Below, one piece after another: positions 1 to 8,130 of a stretch of DNA of 64,000 nt. Below the pieces are notes generated by a model. That model ran no database searches, was not told the DNA's origin, and saw nothing but the letters and a program-made list of their open reading frames with translations. Each line of letters opens with the position of its first letter. Position 1 is the stretch's first letter. This DNA comes from Paenibacillus foliorum (lineage in GTDB: Bacteria > Bacillota > Bacilli > Paenibacillales > NBRC-103111). Both the position numbers and the translations under genes were made by a program. Where the stretch lies: assembly GCF_013141765.1 (NCBI RefSeq), contig NZ_WHOD01000070.1, positions 62,001-126,000 on the forward strand, given 5' to 3'.

Positions 1-806
1 AAGCGGATACCTTCAATCGGTTTAATTGCTAGTACGCCTAATGCTGTCTCATGCTTAAGTGACGATTGGGATAGGATTGAGATGCCAAGCCCCGCTTCCA
101 CCGCTGATTTGACGGCTCCAGTACTGCCGAGCTCCATCACAATTTTCATATCAGTCGAATCAAAACCTGCTCTTGCCAGCTCTTCCTCCATGACCCTGCG
201 AGTTCCCGAGCCTTGCTCGCGCAGCACAAATGGATACTTAAGAACCTCCTCCATGGTCACACTCGGACTTTGCGCTAAGGGATGGTCTCTCGGTACGATT
301 AATACAAGCTCATCCTTCATAACCGCTTCAATGTGCACATCAGGATGATCAATCTCAGCCTCAACCAATCCAAAATTCAACTGGTGATTTAGAACTTCAT
401 CGAGAATTAGCCGTGTATTGATTACTTTCATGCTTACTGATATATTGGGATACTCCTTACCGAATGGCCCTAATAGTCGGGGTAAAATATACTCGCCAAC
501 TGTCATACTCGCTCCCAAGTGAAGCCTTCCCTCCAACATATGTGTAAACTTGGACATGTTAATGTCGGTTTCCTTCATCAGCTCGATGCTGCGTTTAGCA
601 TACGGTAATAATGATCTACCAGCTTCAGACAACTCGATCTTTTTCGTTGAACGATGGAACAGCTTCGCTCCAAAGTAATCTTCTAAAGATTGCACCTGCA
701 TAGTTACTGCAGGCTGTGTCATATGAAGCGCTTGCGCCGCGTGTGAGAAGCTTCCTTTCTCCGCTACCGTATAAAAAATATGAAGCTGATGAAAATTAAG
801 TGCCAT
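1..806 (-). CDS. LysR-family transcriptional regulator (3' end cut by window edge)
   Basis: The frame is open from an ATG at 806 to the left edge (about 268 codons), so the last part of a roughly 300-residue LysR protein is missing. The N-terminus carries the typical winged-helix segment (FYTVAEKGSFSHAAQAL, TQPAVTMQVQSLE), followed by a periplasmic-binding-like effector domain with a hydrophobic GRLHLGASMTVGEYILP stretch. A GAGGT Shine-Dalgarno site lies just upstream. The sequence resembles the CysL/YwfK group of LysR regulators, but the effector cannot be read from the sequence. It lies downstream of an unknown gene in the same direction and is separated from it by a terminator-like hairpin. 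Confidence 0.9.
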   Translation of the reverse strand, partial: MALNFHQLHIFYTVAEKGSFSHAAQALHMTQPAVTMQVQSLEDYFGAKLFHRSTKKIELSEAGRSLLPYAKRSIELMKETDINMSKFTHMLEGRLHLGASMTVGEYILPRLLGPFGKEYPNISVSMKVINTRLILDEVLNHQLNFGLVEAEIDHPDVHIEAVMKDELVLIVPRDHPLAQSPSVTMEEVLKYPFVLREQGSGTRRVMEEELARAGFDSTDMKIVMELGSTGAVKSAVEAGLGISILSQSSLKHETALGVLAIKPIEGIR

Positions 807-848
807 TGTCCGTTTACCTCCAGCTTGCTTTGGTACACCTATTATAGC

Positions 849-884
849 AAAAATAAAAAGAGCATGCCGTATTTAACGGAATGC
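849..884 (-). terminator. Rho-independent terminator
   Basis: Stem GCAT(G)CCGT/ACGG(A)ATGC with a short loop, followed on the minus strand by a T-rich tract (positions 861-849). It ends the unknown gene at 905-1342 and insulates the LysR gene. Confidence 0.6.
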
Positions 885-904
885 CCCTATATAATATATT
901 CCAT

Positions 905-1342
905 TTATCTGCGTTTTCTGCTATTTTTGATCAATGTCATCCTACGTGAATGGCGAAGCCAGGAGTAGTAAGACTTCAAGTCACGTAGTTCAATAGTTTC
1001 AGACATTCTTCCAAGAAAAGTGACGATTACCATGCGGTGCAGCTGCCGATTGCTTATTCCCGAGCTCGATTCCCACCCTGTGAATTCGGCGACCATCACC
1101 AAATCATCCTCAACCAAATAAACGTCTTCACCGTTCTTATAATAAGACTTAATATTCCCTGCCTTCAATCTATCCCACAAAAAATCGCATATATCATCAA
1201 AGCCCGTTTTTTGGCTCTCAACCCTATCCGCCCAACGGATCCGAGCATGATTTGTGATTACGATATCTGCGACGTTTTTGTCCCCCAATGCAACGTAAAA
1301 CGGCTCGCAGCTGTTTAATCGGTCAATTGTTCTGTCTCTCAT
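905..1342 (-). CDS. conserved hypothetical protein, 145 aa
   Basis: No family is recognised. The ATG at 1342 has a strong GAGGGG Shine-Dalgarno site about 9 nt upstream, and a terminator follows the stop, so it looks like a genuine monocistronic gene. The product is a soluble mixed alpha/beta protein with no membrane segment or signal peptide. It has an acidic middle, two short hydrophobic strands (DVYLVEDDLVMVAEF; HRMVIVTFLGR) and a very basic C-terminus (RRMTLIKNSRKRR). The alternating strands could form a small beta sheet. Function cannot be stated from sequence. Confidence 0.75.
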   Translation of the reverse strand: MRDRTIDRLNSCEPFYVALGDKNVADIVITNHARIRWADRVESQKTGFDDICDFLWDRLKAGNIKSYYKNGEDVYLVEDDLVMVAEFTGWESSSGISNRQLHRMVIVTFLGRMSETIELRDLKSYYSWLRHSRRMTLIKNSRKRR

Positions 1343-1521
1343 AAATCACAACCCCTCACCTATTAAACTAGTCCTTTTCGCCTATGTACATTTGATCCCC
1401 CTTTATTTTACTAGATTTGAAAACGGATTCCAAATAAAAAAATCTTTAGATACCATGGAAATTCTTATCTTTAACAACTAAAAACCTCACTCTCATCCCT
1501 CTGATTGATGAACTGCATGTA

Positions 1522-1553
1522 CAAAAAAAGCCTCCGATGGTTCAGAAGCTTTT
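1522..1553 (-). terminator. probable terminator downstream of ylbG
   Basis: Imperfect hairpin (AAGC-TC ... GA-GCTT) followed on the minus strand by a run of seven T. It lies about 90 bases beyond the ylbG stop. The rest of the 1343-1640 gap is AT-rich and shows nothing else. Confidence 0.45.
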
Positions 1554-1640
1554 GGTAATGCATTTTATATTAAGAAAAGAAAAGTATAGAGCGCCTGGTG
1601 CCTTACCTACTTCTTTTCTTTAACAATCGATGGTTTGCAG

Positions 1641-1907
1641 TTATACTGTGTAGAAACGTGTTTTATCAGCCATATTACTACTGTATTCTGTTTGTATCTC
1701 ATTGCGGTAAGAGCGCTCGACCTTTTTGACAAAAGGCAGCTTCTGCAGTTGTTTTGTTGTTTCTTCCAATTTGGATGAATGTACATACATAGCCGCATAG
1801 TGCAATCTCTTAGAAATATAATGTACACTTCCGTAACGCTCTAACTGTTTATTAGCAGCTTTGAGGTCACTCACCCAAACAATTAAGCCACTGCGATCAG
1901 TAAACAT
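1641..1907 (-). CDS. ylbG: YlbG family protein (DUF2129)
   Basis: The 88-residue protein matches the YlbG pattern: GLIVWVSDLKAANKQLERYG near the start, then YISKRL, then KLPFVKKVERSYR. The cellular role of the family is not established. In Bacillus subtilis it lies beside ylbF, and here ricF/ylbF is only about 1.1 kb away, so the neighbourhood is partly kept. The ATG at 1907 has an AGAAGG ribosome site. The gene diverges from the asparaginase gene across a 50-bp spacer that must hold both promoters. Confidence 0.9.
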   Translation of the reverse strand: MFTDRSGLIVWVSDLKAANKQLERYGSVHYISKRLHYAAMYVHSSKLEETTKQLQKLPFVKKVERSYRNEIQTEYSSNMADKTRFYTV

Positions 1908-1958
1908 GATTTATACCTTCTTTCTATAATAAGATAATCAATGAAAGGACGAAACAAA

Positions 1959-2990
1959 TTGAATATGGCACAAATACTAGTTGAAGCCTTGCGCGGAGCT
2001 AAGACTGAAAGCCTGCACCGCGGCCACATAGCCGTTGTTAATGCTAACCATGAACTAATTGCTTCTGTTGGCGACTCGGCCTATCATACATTCGCTCGTT
2101 CTACGGCTAAGCCGTTGCAAGCGATTCCTTTATTAGAAATGAATGGCGATCTTCACTTTCAATTTGATGATAAAATGATCGCTCTTCTATGCGCGTCCCA
2201 TAACGGCGAAGACTCCCATGCTGCGATGGCAAATCAGATTCTACATCGGATCGGACTGGACGAAGGAGCCCTTCAATGCGGAGTTCACGACCCCTTTCAC
2301 CTGCCTACAGCCAATCGATTAAAGGAAACTAGAATCCCTAACACGCCCCTTCGCAATAACTGCTCAGGCAAACATTCAGGCATGCTAGCCCTTTCTCAGC
2401 TGCTTGAACCATCAATAGGAGCTACCTCTGAGCCCTATGTATCAAGCTCTCATCCCATCCAATTACGAATGCTGGACATCATTGCCCAAATGTGCGATGT
2501 CCCAGCAGAACAAATTGACTTAGGCACAGATGGTTGTGGTGTTCCGGTATTTGCGATGCCGTTGGAATCGCTCGCTTATGCTTATGCACGGCTTGGCAAG
2601 CCAACCGGCTTGCCGGAGCAGCGTGCTCAAGCCTGTCGGCGTATTGTAGGAGCCATTACTCAACAGCCATACTATATAGCAGGGAGCGACCGCTTCGACA
2701 CTCGACTAATCGAAGTGACTCAGGGCCGCATTATAGGCAAGATGGGAGCAGAAGGGATGTTTGCCCTCACCATTCCAGAGAAGGGCTGGGGAGCGGCTTT
2801 CAAAATTGAAGATGGAACCATGCGCGCCATTTATCCAGCTGTGATGGAAACACTGGTACAACTGGATCTGCTCAATCAAGAAGAAATCCTACTTTTAGAA
2901 GAATTCTATCATCCCAAAGTGCTTAATTGCCACAATACGGTTGTTGGTGAAATTCGGCCCCTATTGAAACTAAACCGTTACACAGTGTGA
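1959..2990 (+). CDS. L-asparaginase, zinc-type asparaginase II family (PF06089)
   Basis: Predicted to hydrolyse L-asparagine to aspartate and ammonia. It belongs to the asparaginase II family typified by Rhizobium etli ReAV, not to the classical AnsA/AnsB type. Counting from the TTG at 1959, the expected residues are visible: Ser48 and Lys51 in ARSTAKP, Ser80 in CASHNGE, Cys135 and Lys138 in NNCSGKHSG, a further Cys in TDGCGVP near 193, and a Lys in GKMGAEG near 261. These agree with the published ReAV catalytic and zinc sites as I remember them. The TTG is preferred because AAAGGA sits 9 nt upstream; an ATG at 1941 has no ribosome site and one at 1965 is too far. A TATAAT box lies at 1925-1930. 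There is no signal peptide, so it is cytoplasmic. Confidence 0.9.
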   Translation: MNMAQILVEALRGAKTESLHRGHIAVVNANHELIASVGDSAYHTFARSTAKPLQAIPLLEMNGDLHFQFDDKMIALLCASHNGEDSHAAMANQILHRIGLDEGALQCGVHDPFHLPTANRLKETRIPNTPLRNNCSGKHSGMLALSQLLEPSIGATSEPYVSSSHPIQLRMLDIIAQMCDVPAEQIDLGTDGCGVPVFAMPLESLAYAYARLGKPTGLPEQRAQACRRIVGAITQQPYYIAGSDRFDTRLIEVTQGRIIGKMGAEGMFALTIPEKGWGAAFKIEDGTMRAIYPAVMETLVQLDLLNQEEILLLEEFYHPKVLNCHNTVVGEIRPLLKLNRYTV

Positions 2991-3028
2991 TTCTATAAAG
3001 CCAAATCCAAAGAACAGAATTAGCAACT

Positions 3029-3064
3029 GAAGCTGTGATCTGCTAAATACTTAGCCACAGCTTC
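3029..3064. terminator. inverted repeat between convergent asparaginase and ricF genes
   Basis: A perfect 9-bp stem GAAGCTGTG/CACAGCTTC with an 18-nt loop that contains the ricF stop codon. There is no clear T-tract, so it may be a processing or weak bidirectional stop structure rather than a classical terminator. Confidence 0.35.
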
Positions 3065-3512
3065 CGCTGCACCCGCCTCCTGTAGAGCAACTTCCAGTGG
3101 AACAGCTTCCGCCGCCTGCGTTCATATCATTACCGGGCACTTTAATTGTGTCTGACACACTATGCGCAATCATTTGCGATACTGTAAACAGCAGATCATC
3201 CAGCCGCTGCTCTGCTTCTTTGTAATACTTGACCGATTCAAGGTTATCTAGTTGCTCCTGAATAGCCTGTACCTGCTCCAGTGCCGCATGGTAGTCTGGA
3301 TGAAAATGGCCAAACCTCTGACATTCTTCGAACAGTTCTTTCTTTTTGTTAAAAAGCATCACAAGTTCCTTTACCTGAGGGTCCTCGTCCTTGCGCTGCT
3401 TCCAATATAAATAATCCGACGTCTCCGTGGAAATTTTTATCATATCTCCTAAGTCGTATGCCTGCATCAGAATGGCAGACATATCCAATGCTTGAGCTTC
3501 AATTACTGCCAT
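3051..3512 (-). CDS. ricF: RicF (YlbF family), Ric complex subunit with cysteine-rich tail
   Basis: YlbF/RicF works with RicA (YmcA) and RicT (YaaT) in a complex that in B. subtilis carries [4Fe-4S] clusters and affects competence, sporulation, biofilm formation and mRNA processing by RNase Y. The 153-residue protein has the helical YlbF/YmcA core (DMSAILMQAYDLGDMI, then VKELVMLFNKKKELFEECQRFG). It ends in a glycine-serine tail with four cysteines (GGGSCSTGSCSTGGGCSGSCG is read in short pieces here), plausible cluster ligands. The ATG at 3512 is chosen because AGGCAGGTG precedes it; the upstream ATG at 3542 has no ribosome site. Confidence 0.88.
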   Translation of the reverse strand: MAVIEAQALDMSAILMQAYDLGDMIKISTETSDYLYWKQRKDEDPQVKELVMLFNKKKELFEECQRFGHFHPDYHAALEQVQAIQEQLDNLESVKYYKEAEQRLDDLLFTVSQMIAHSVSDTIKVPGNDMNAGGGSCSTGSCSTGGGCSGSCG

Positions 3513-3590
3513 TATAGCACCTGCCTCATATATAATATTCATTATTGTCAGACAAGTTCATCATACCACATATTGTACTTATTTGTTGCA

Positions 3591-5645
3591 TCAAAATTTA
3601 TCATTAATGCCAGGCACAATGATCTTCATCTCCTGCCAATCCTCAGGAAATAAGCACACTTCCTGAAGCTTGGACTGTTCCAAACCCGTCATACTCCACG
3701 TGCCGCGAGTCTCTTGCAGCTTTCTTGGTGCAATCATGTGATCATGACCATTATGACGCACCTGCAGCGTTGTTTTCCACTCCATAGCTTTCTCGACCAT
3801 TTCACGGCGGGTTGATGAGTGGTAAGTGCGGTAATCTTTCATCCAGCCTGGAGGAACCCCTTGCAAATCGGGGAATAAATCACGAACATCAGGGATTTTC
3901 TGTTCCATCTCAAAATACATAAACGTGTGTCTGGAGTAGATGAAACCCTTTTCTGCTATATGTATCGGGTCAGACTTCATGGCAGTATCCTTATTCGATG
4001 TCAAGGAGCTGTCTTCTAGCGATTGCATCGATCCTAAGCTTCTTTTCCTATTATCGACCTTCTCGGAAGGGATTGAATCACCAAGAAGCTTCAGCTTACC
4101 GGGCATCCATCCTGCTTTATTGAGCAGATCTGTCAATTGCTTTAATTGATCCGTTCGGACGATCCACGCCTGCTCACCAATTTCCTCGAGAATACAAGCA
4201 GAGCATCCTGGCAGCTTTTTTACAGCTTCAGCCACGGCAGCATCCTCACAGCGCAGCAGCAGCACTTCCGCAAGCTTAACCTTACCGAATGGCTTTGCCC
4301 ATTGCTCAAGTGTTAGCTTCACATTTTCAGGTATGCCATAGAGTGATTGCTTGTCCAAAAACATCAGCAGTTCTTCCAGCCTTAGTCCCTTCTCCAACCC
4401 CCTCTGCAAACTCGCCTTGTTCAGCTTGTAGACAGAAACAAGATCAGCCTTTTGCTGATCAGCAATGGCGGCCAGTTCCCATCTTATGGCATAAGGTACA
4501 CTTGGCGGCACCAAGATTTCAAAGTCAGGCTGTACATAGAAACATCCATCCGTCGCATTACTCAGAGATTCTTGCGATTCCATAGGATGTATCCGCCAGC
4601 GGTAAAATATATCCCCTTCACCTGTCTCAGCAGTTCCCCGCTCCATCCAACCAAAAGCTATCAGTGGATGAATCCACTGCTGCTCCAGCTGATCTAACAG
4701 ATCCTGACCCCGGATGGGCTCTTCCTTACCCAAAGGAACTATTTTTTGTACGCGCAGCCATTGTAGCAAGCCATCAGCAGACAGCCAATTATCTTCCGGC
4801 TGCCGCTCCAGCAGCAGGACAGCATGCTGTAGCCAGACCGCGCCTGGGAACGCAACCATTTTCCAGATTAAATACAGCTGCTTATTTTGTTCGCGCTCAC
4901 TTAAAGAAAGCCATCTTTCAACTTCAAGCTCCTGCAAGCAAAGCTGCTCACCCCGTTGTTCCACAAGCTGAAGTCTTAACAGAAACTCCATTATTACAGC
5001 AAGCTTTATAGGATATACATCTGCAAATGCATACTTCAAAGAGCTGCCGAGAAATCGCTCATCTTTGATAAATAGCAGCTCCAACCATTTTTGCAGTTGT
5101 TTTTTATGCAGGGTTCCATTCTTCGTTAAGTTCATATCGTTTTGGTCTAAAAAGACTAGGGTTTGAAACAGTAAAGAAGCAAGACCTGGATTATATTCTT
5201 CCATACATTCAATGCTTGTCTCTCTGGAAATTATTGAATCCTGCTTATCACCAGAATTCAATATTAGTTGCTGCCATATAGCAAGAGCGTCTTCAGCAAC
5301 TACATATACATGCTCTCCCCATGTTTTTTTGAACATATAAACCAAACCCTTTTTCAGCAACAACAAAAAACCGACTTTCGCATCTGCCCCTGACATCATG
5401 TGTGAGGTCAATTTCTCAAGCTTAGGCCAATCAAAGGGTTCACTTCCGATTGAAGTGACAAGGAAATGCAGCACATTTCTTTCTCTAGTAGACAATTGGT
5501 TATAAATAGTTTCCATTATAGCCAAATTGCTCCATATGGATTCCAACGTTTCTCCCCTACTCAACCATGGAACATAAAGCGCTTCAGCTTCGATGTGAGA
5601 TTTTAGAACCTCTGGCATTTTGCTTAAGTAGAACACGTGGTTCAC
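3591..5645 (-). CDS. Helicase_C_3-domain protein, predicted XPB partner
   Basis: A 684-residue soluble protein coupled to the upstream XPB-like helicase by a 4-bp overlap (5642-5645). The middle (about residues 370-480) matches the helicase-associated PF13625 pattern: FYVQPDFEILVPPS, then VYKLNKASLQRGLEKG, then LLMFLDKQSLYGIPENV. The N-terminal half looks like winged-helix repeats. The C-terminal 80 residues (from LQVRHNGHDHMIAPRKL) vaguely resemble a WYL-type fold, which is only a guess. In actinobacteria a protein with this domain also accompanies XPB. No helicase motifs are present, so it is a partner and not an enzyme with its own ATPase. Its exact role is unknown. Confidence 0.75.
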   Translation of the reverse strand: MNHVFYLSKMPEVLKSHIEAEALYVPWLSRGETLESIWSNLAIMETIYNQLSTRERNVLHFLVTSIGSEPFDWPKLEKLTSHMMSGADAKVGFLLLLKKGLVYMFKKTWGEHVYVVAEDALAIWQQLILNSGDKQDSIISRETSIECMEEYNPGLASLLFQTLVFLDQNDMNLTKNGTLHKKQLQKWLELLFIKDERFLGSSLKYAFADVYPIKLAVIMEFLLRLQLVEQRGEQLCLQELEVERWLSLSEREQNKQLYLIWKMVAFPGAVWLQHAVLLLERQPEDNWLSADGLLQWLRVQKIVPLGKEEPIRGQDLLDQLEQQWIHPLIAFGWMERGTAETGEGDIFYRWRIHPMESQESLSNATDGCFYVQPDFEILVPPSVPYAIRWELAAIADQQKADLVSVYKLNKASLQRGLEKGLRLEELLMFLDKQSLYGIPENVKLTLEQWAKPFGKVKLAEVLLLRCEDAAVAEAVKKLPGCSACILEEIGEQAWIVRTDQLKQLTDLLNKAGWMPGKLKLLGDSIPSEKVDNRKRSLGSMQSLEDSSLTSNKDTAMKSDPIHIAEKGFIYSRHTFMYFEMEQKIPDVRDLFPDLQGVPPGWMKDYRTYHSSTRREMVEKAMEWKTTLQVRHNGHDHMIAPRKLQETRGTWSMTGLEQSKLQEVCLFPEDWQEMKIIVPGINDKF

Positions 5646-7408
5646 GTAGACAATACCTCCTCATCCGATGTCTGGCTTATAGCAATTCGAGCATGAGCAT
5701 CATCGAGACCCACTAAAATAGTACTCTTGCCCTCCATTGCTGAATACTCCTCTATTTGGTATTTATATCCTTGTTCTATTAGAAACAATTGCCTGTTTAG
5801 CGCATATTCCTGCTCTTTCGTATCCGATGAGACAATGGAGTAAAAAAATGCTTTGTTCGCGTCCGACTTTGGACGTAGAATGCGCCCCAGACGCTGAGCT
5901 TCTTCTTGCCGGGAACCAAAGCTGCCAGAGATTTGGATGGCTACAGAGGCGTCTGGTAAATCTACAGCAAAGTTAGCAACTTTGGATACGATGATGGTTT
6001 GCAGTTCACCACGGCGAAATTGGTTATAGAGCTCCTCTCGTTCCTCATGCGGCATTTGGCCATGGATAAATGGTGCCCCCAAAGCCTGAGCCACCTGCTT
6101 AAGCTGGTCAAGATATTGCCCAATAATAATTGTCTGTTCCCCTTCGTGCTGAGCAAGCAGCTTCGTAATCACATTCAGTTTTCCACTGCTTGTACTGGCG
6201 ATTCTCATCTTCTGCCTTGCTTCTGCAGCATGGTAAGCTTCCAGTTCATCTACAGGCAATGGGACGCGGATTTCTGTGCAGCTTACTGCTGCAATCCACC
6301 CTTGCCCTTCTAGCTCCTTCCATGGCATATCATAACGTTTGGGACCAACAAGCGAGAATACATCCTCCTCCCGTCCATCCTCACGGACAAGCGTTGCTGT
6401 TAAACCAAGCCTTCTTGTAGCTTGTATGTCAGCGGTTACGCGGAATACAGGAGCTGGGAGCAAATGAACTTCATCATAAACAATCAAACCCCAGTCCCGT
6501 TTATTGAATAAATCCATATGAATGAACAAATCATCCTTCGATTTACGATAAGTTAATATTTGATAGGTCGCTATGGTTATCGGACGAACATCCTTTTTCA
6601 TACCGGTATATTCCCCTACCATATCTTCGGTAACTTCTGTTTTTTCTAAAATCTCACGTTTCCATTGATTTACAGAGGTCGTATTCGTAGTAAGAATTAG
6701 AGTAGCACAATTTAACTTCCCCATCGCAGCTATTCCAATAATAGTTTTACCAGCACCACAGGGCAGTACAAGCACACCGCTACCTCCCAAGATACTACCT
6801 TCCCGATAAAACGATTCGACCGCTGAGTTCTGATAATCACGCAGCTGAAATGCTTTTCCATCAGCGACATCCGGTTTGAGCCTGATGGGCAGCTCCTCAC
6901 CACGGGTATAACCCGCCAAATCCTGAACCGGATATCCCAGCTTGATCAATTCTTGCTTCAAAGCTCCCCTATATCTAGAGGAAAACCGCAGCGTTTGTGA
7001 GTCAACCTGACATAGACCATAGGAGCGAAGGGTTCTAAAAGAACACATTTCCTTGATCGCCTCTACGTCATCCGATATCAACAGCAGATCATCACCTAAG
7101 CTTTCAATGCGTACCAAGCCATACCTCTCTACAAAACGTCGAATGTCCTGCTTAATGTTGTTTGGCACACCAAACTTGGCATGCTCCTCCAAAAAAGAAG
7201 TTATCTCCGAGGTAGTCATCCCTGCTGCTGCTGCATTCCAGAGTGACAATGCCGACATTCGGTACGTATGGATATGCTCCGGCGTTTTGACCAAATCCGC
7301 AAAACGCGCTAACAAAGGGCGTACCTGACCAAAATTAGGATGGCGCACCTCCAGCAAAACCGTGAAATCACTCTGAACCACAAGTGGCTTTTTTGGGTCC
7401 ATCTGCAT
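5642..7408 (-). CDS. XPB/Ssl2-like superfamily 2 DNA helicase
   Basis: Predicted ATP-dependent 3'-5' DNA helicase/translocase of the bacterial XPB group, 588 residues. Visible motifs: Walker A GAGKT (218-222), DEVH box (312-315), TAT (337-339), the XPB-specific RED motif (342-344) and motif VI QRLGRILRP (505-513). The first 180 residues form the XPB-type N-terminal region before the ATPase core. The ATG at 7408 follows GGAGGG at a good distance; the frame extends 56 codons further upstream without support. It is the first gene of a two-gene unit with the Helicase_C_3 protein. A role in transcription-coupled repair or stalled RNA polymerase handling is inferred from XPB biology only. Confidence 0.9.
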   Translation of the reverse strand: MQMDPKKPLVVQSDFTVLLEVRHPNFGQVRPLLARFADLVKTPEHIHTYRMSALSLWNAAAAGMTTSEITSFLEEHAKFGVPNNIKQDIRRFVERYGLVRIESLGDDLLLISDDVEAIKEMCSFRTLRSYGLCQVDSQTLRFSSRYRGALKQELIKLGYPVQDLAGYTRGEELPIRLKPDVADGKAFQLRDYQNSAVESFYREGSILGGSGVLVLPCGAGKTIIGIAAMGKLNCATLILTTNTTSVNQWKREILEKTEVTEDMVGEYTGMKKDVRPITIATYQILTYRKSKDDLFIHMDLFNKRDWGLIVYDEVHLLPAPVFRVTADIQATRRLGLTATLVREDGREEDVFSLVGPKRYDMPWKELEGQGWIAAVSCTEIRVPLPVDELEAYHAAEARQKMRIASTSSGKLNVITKLLAQHEGEQTIIIGQYLDQLKQVAQALGAPFIHGQMPHEEREELYNQFRRGELQTIIVSKVANFAVDLPDASVAIQISGSFGSRQEEAQRLGRILRPKSDANKAFFYSIVSSDTKEQEYALNRQLFLIEQGYKYQIEEYSAMEGKSTILVGLDDAHARIAISQTSDEEVLST

Positions 7409-7539
7409 ATTGATCCCTCCTGAAAGATCGCTCAAGTTTACATACCAACTAGTATGAGGGGAAACCACATAAATTAAACATTTTTTCGCTTTACAGCCGT
7501 TTAAGTTGGTTCTACAATGAGTAGTTAGAGGTGACATCA

Positions 7540-8061
7540 TTGAATAAACAATGGATTGCAGCCGCGCTCCTCCCAATTTTAATAATCAGTATGATTCTCT
7601 CAGGATGCCAAAGTAAATCAGCATCAACCCATAACGGTAGGGAGTCGGTTAAAGTTGAGCGTGTGGTCGACGGGGATACTTTTGAAATTAAACTCGATGG
7701 TAAAAAAGAAAAAGTCAGGCTAATCGGGGTAGATACACCGGAAACTAAAAAGCCTAACACGCCTGTAATGTTCTATGGAAAAGAAGCTTCTGATTTCACT
7801 AAAAAGCGGCTTGAGAACAAAACGGTCGAGCTGGAATGGGATGTTGAACGTAAAGATAGGTATGATCGCCTGCTTGCATACGTCTGGATTGATGATGAGC
7901 TGTACAACCGCACACTTATTAGCGAGGGCTATGCGCGTATTGCAACATTCCCTCCAAACGTCAAATATGTGGATTTATTTAAGAAGGATCAAGAAGAAGC
8001 CCGTAAGAAGCAAAAAGGGCTTTGGAAGGATTATGATTCTGCGTTTGAAAAGAAAAAGTGA
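7540..8061 (+). CDS. thermonuclease-family (SNase) lipoprotein
   Basis: Predicted Ca2+-dependent nuclease of the staphylococcal nuclease fold, anchored outside the membrane. From the TTG at 7540 there is a signal peptide with a lipobox ending LSGC (Cys23), then the SNase domain: VVDGDTFEIKLDG, RLIGVDTPETK, a KDRYDRLLAYVW segment and GYARIATFPPN. The active-site arginine and aspartate patterns look intact. The TTG has an AGAGGTG ribosome site about 6 nt away; a GTG at 7531 is in frame but overlaps that site. It diverges from the XPB operon across about 130 bp and ends at a strong bidirectional terminator. Confidence 0.9.
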   Translation: MNKQWIAAALLPILIISMILSGCQSKSASTHNGRESVKVERVVDGDTFEIKLDGKKEKVRLIGVDTPETKKPNTPVMFYGKEASDFTKKRLENKTVELEWDVERKDRYDRLLAYVWIDDELYNRTLISEGYARIATFPPNVKYVDLFKKDQEEARKKQKGLWKDYDSAFEKKK

Positions 8062-8082
8062 ATGAAGTGATATAACAACAAA

Positions 8083-8118
8083 ACGACCTGACAGATTGGC
8101 TGTCAGGTCGTTTTTATT
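8083..8118. terminator. strong bidirectional terminator
   Basis: Perfect 12-bp stem ACGACCTGACAG/CTGTCAGGTCGT with a 5-nt loop. T-rich tracts lie on both strands, so it serves the nuclease (+) and the oxidoreductase (-). Confidence 0.92.
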
Positions 8119-8130
8119 TGTCGGCAACTC

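Noticed and set aside
1607-1828. Second frame overlapping ylbG
   Set aside because: Shadow frame in another phase; ylbG has the family match and the ribosome site.
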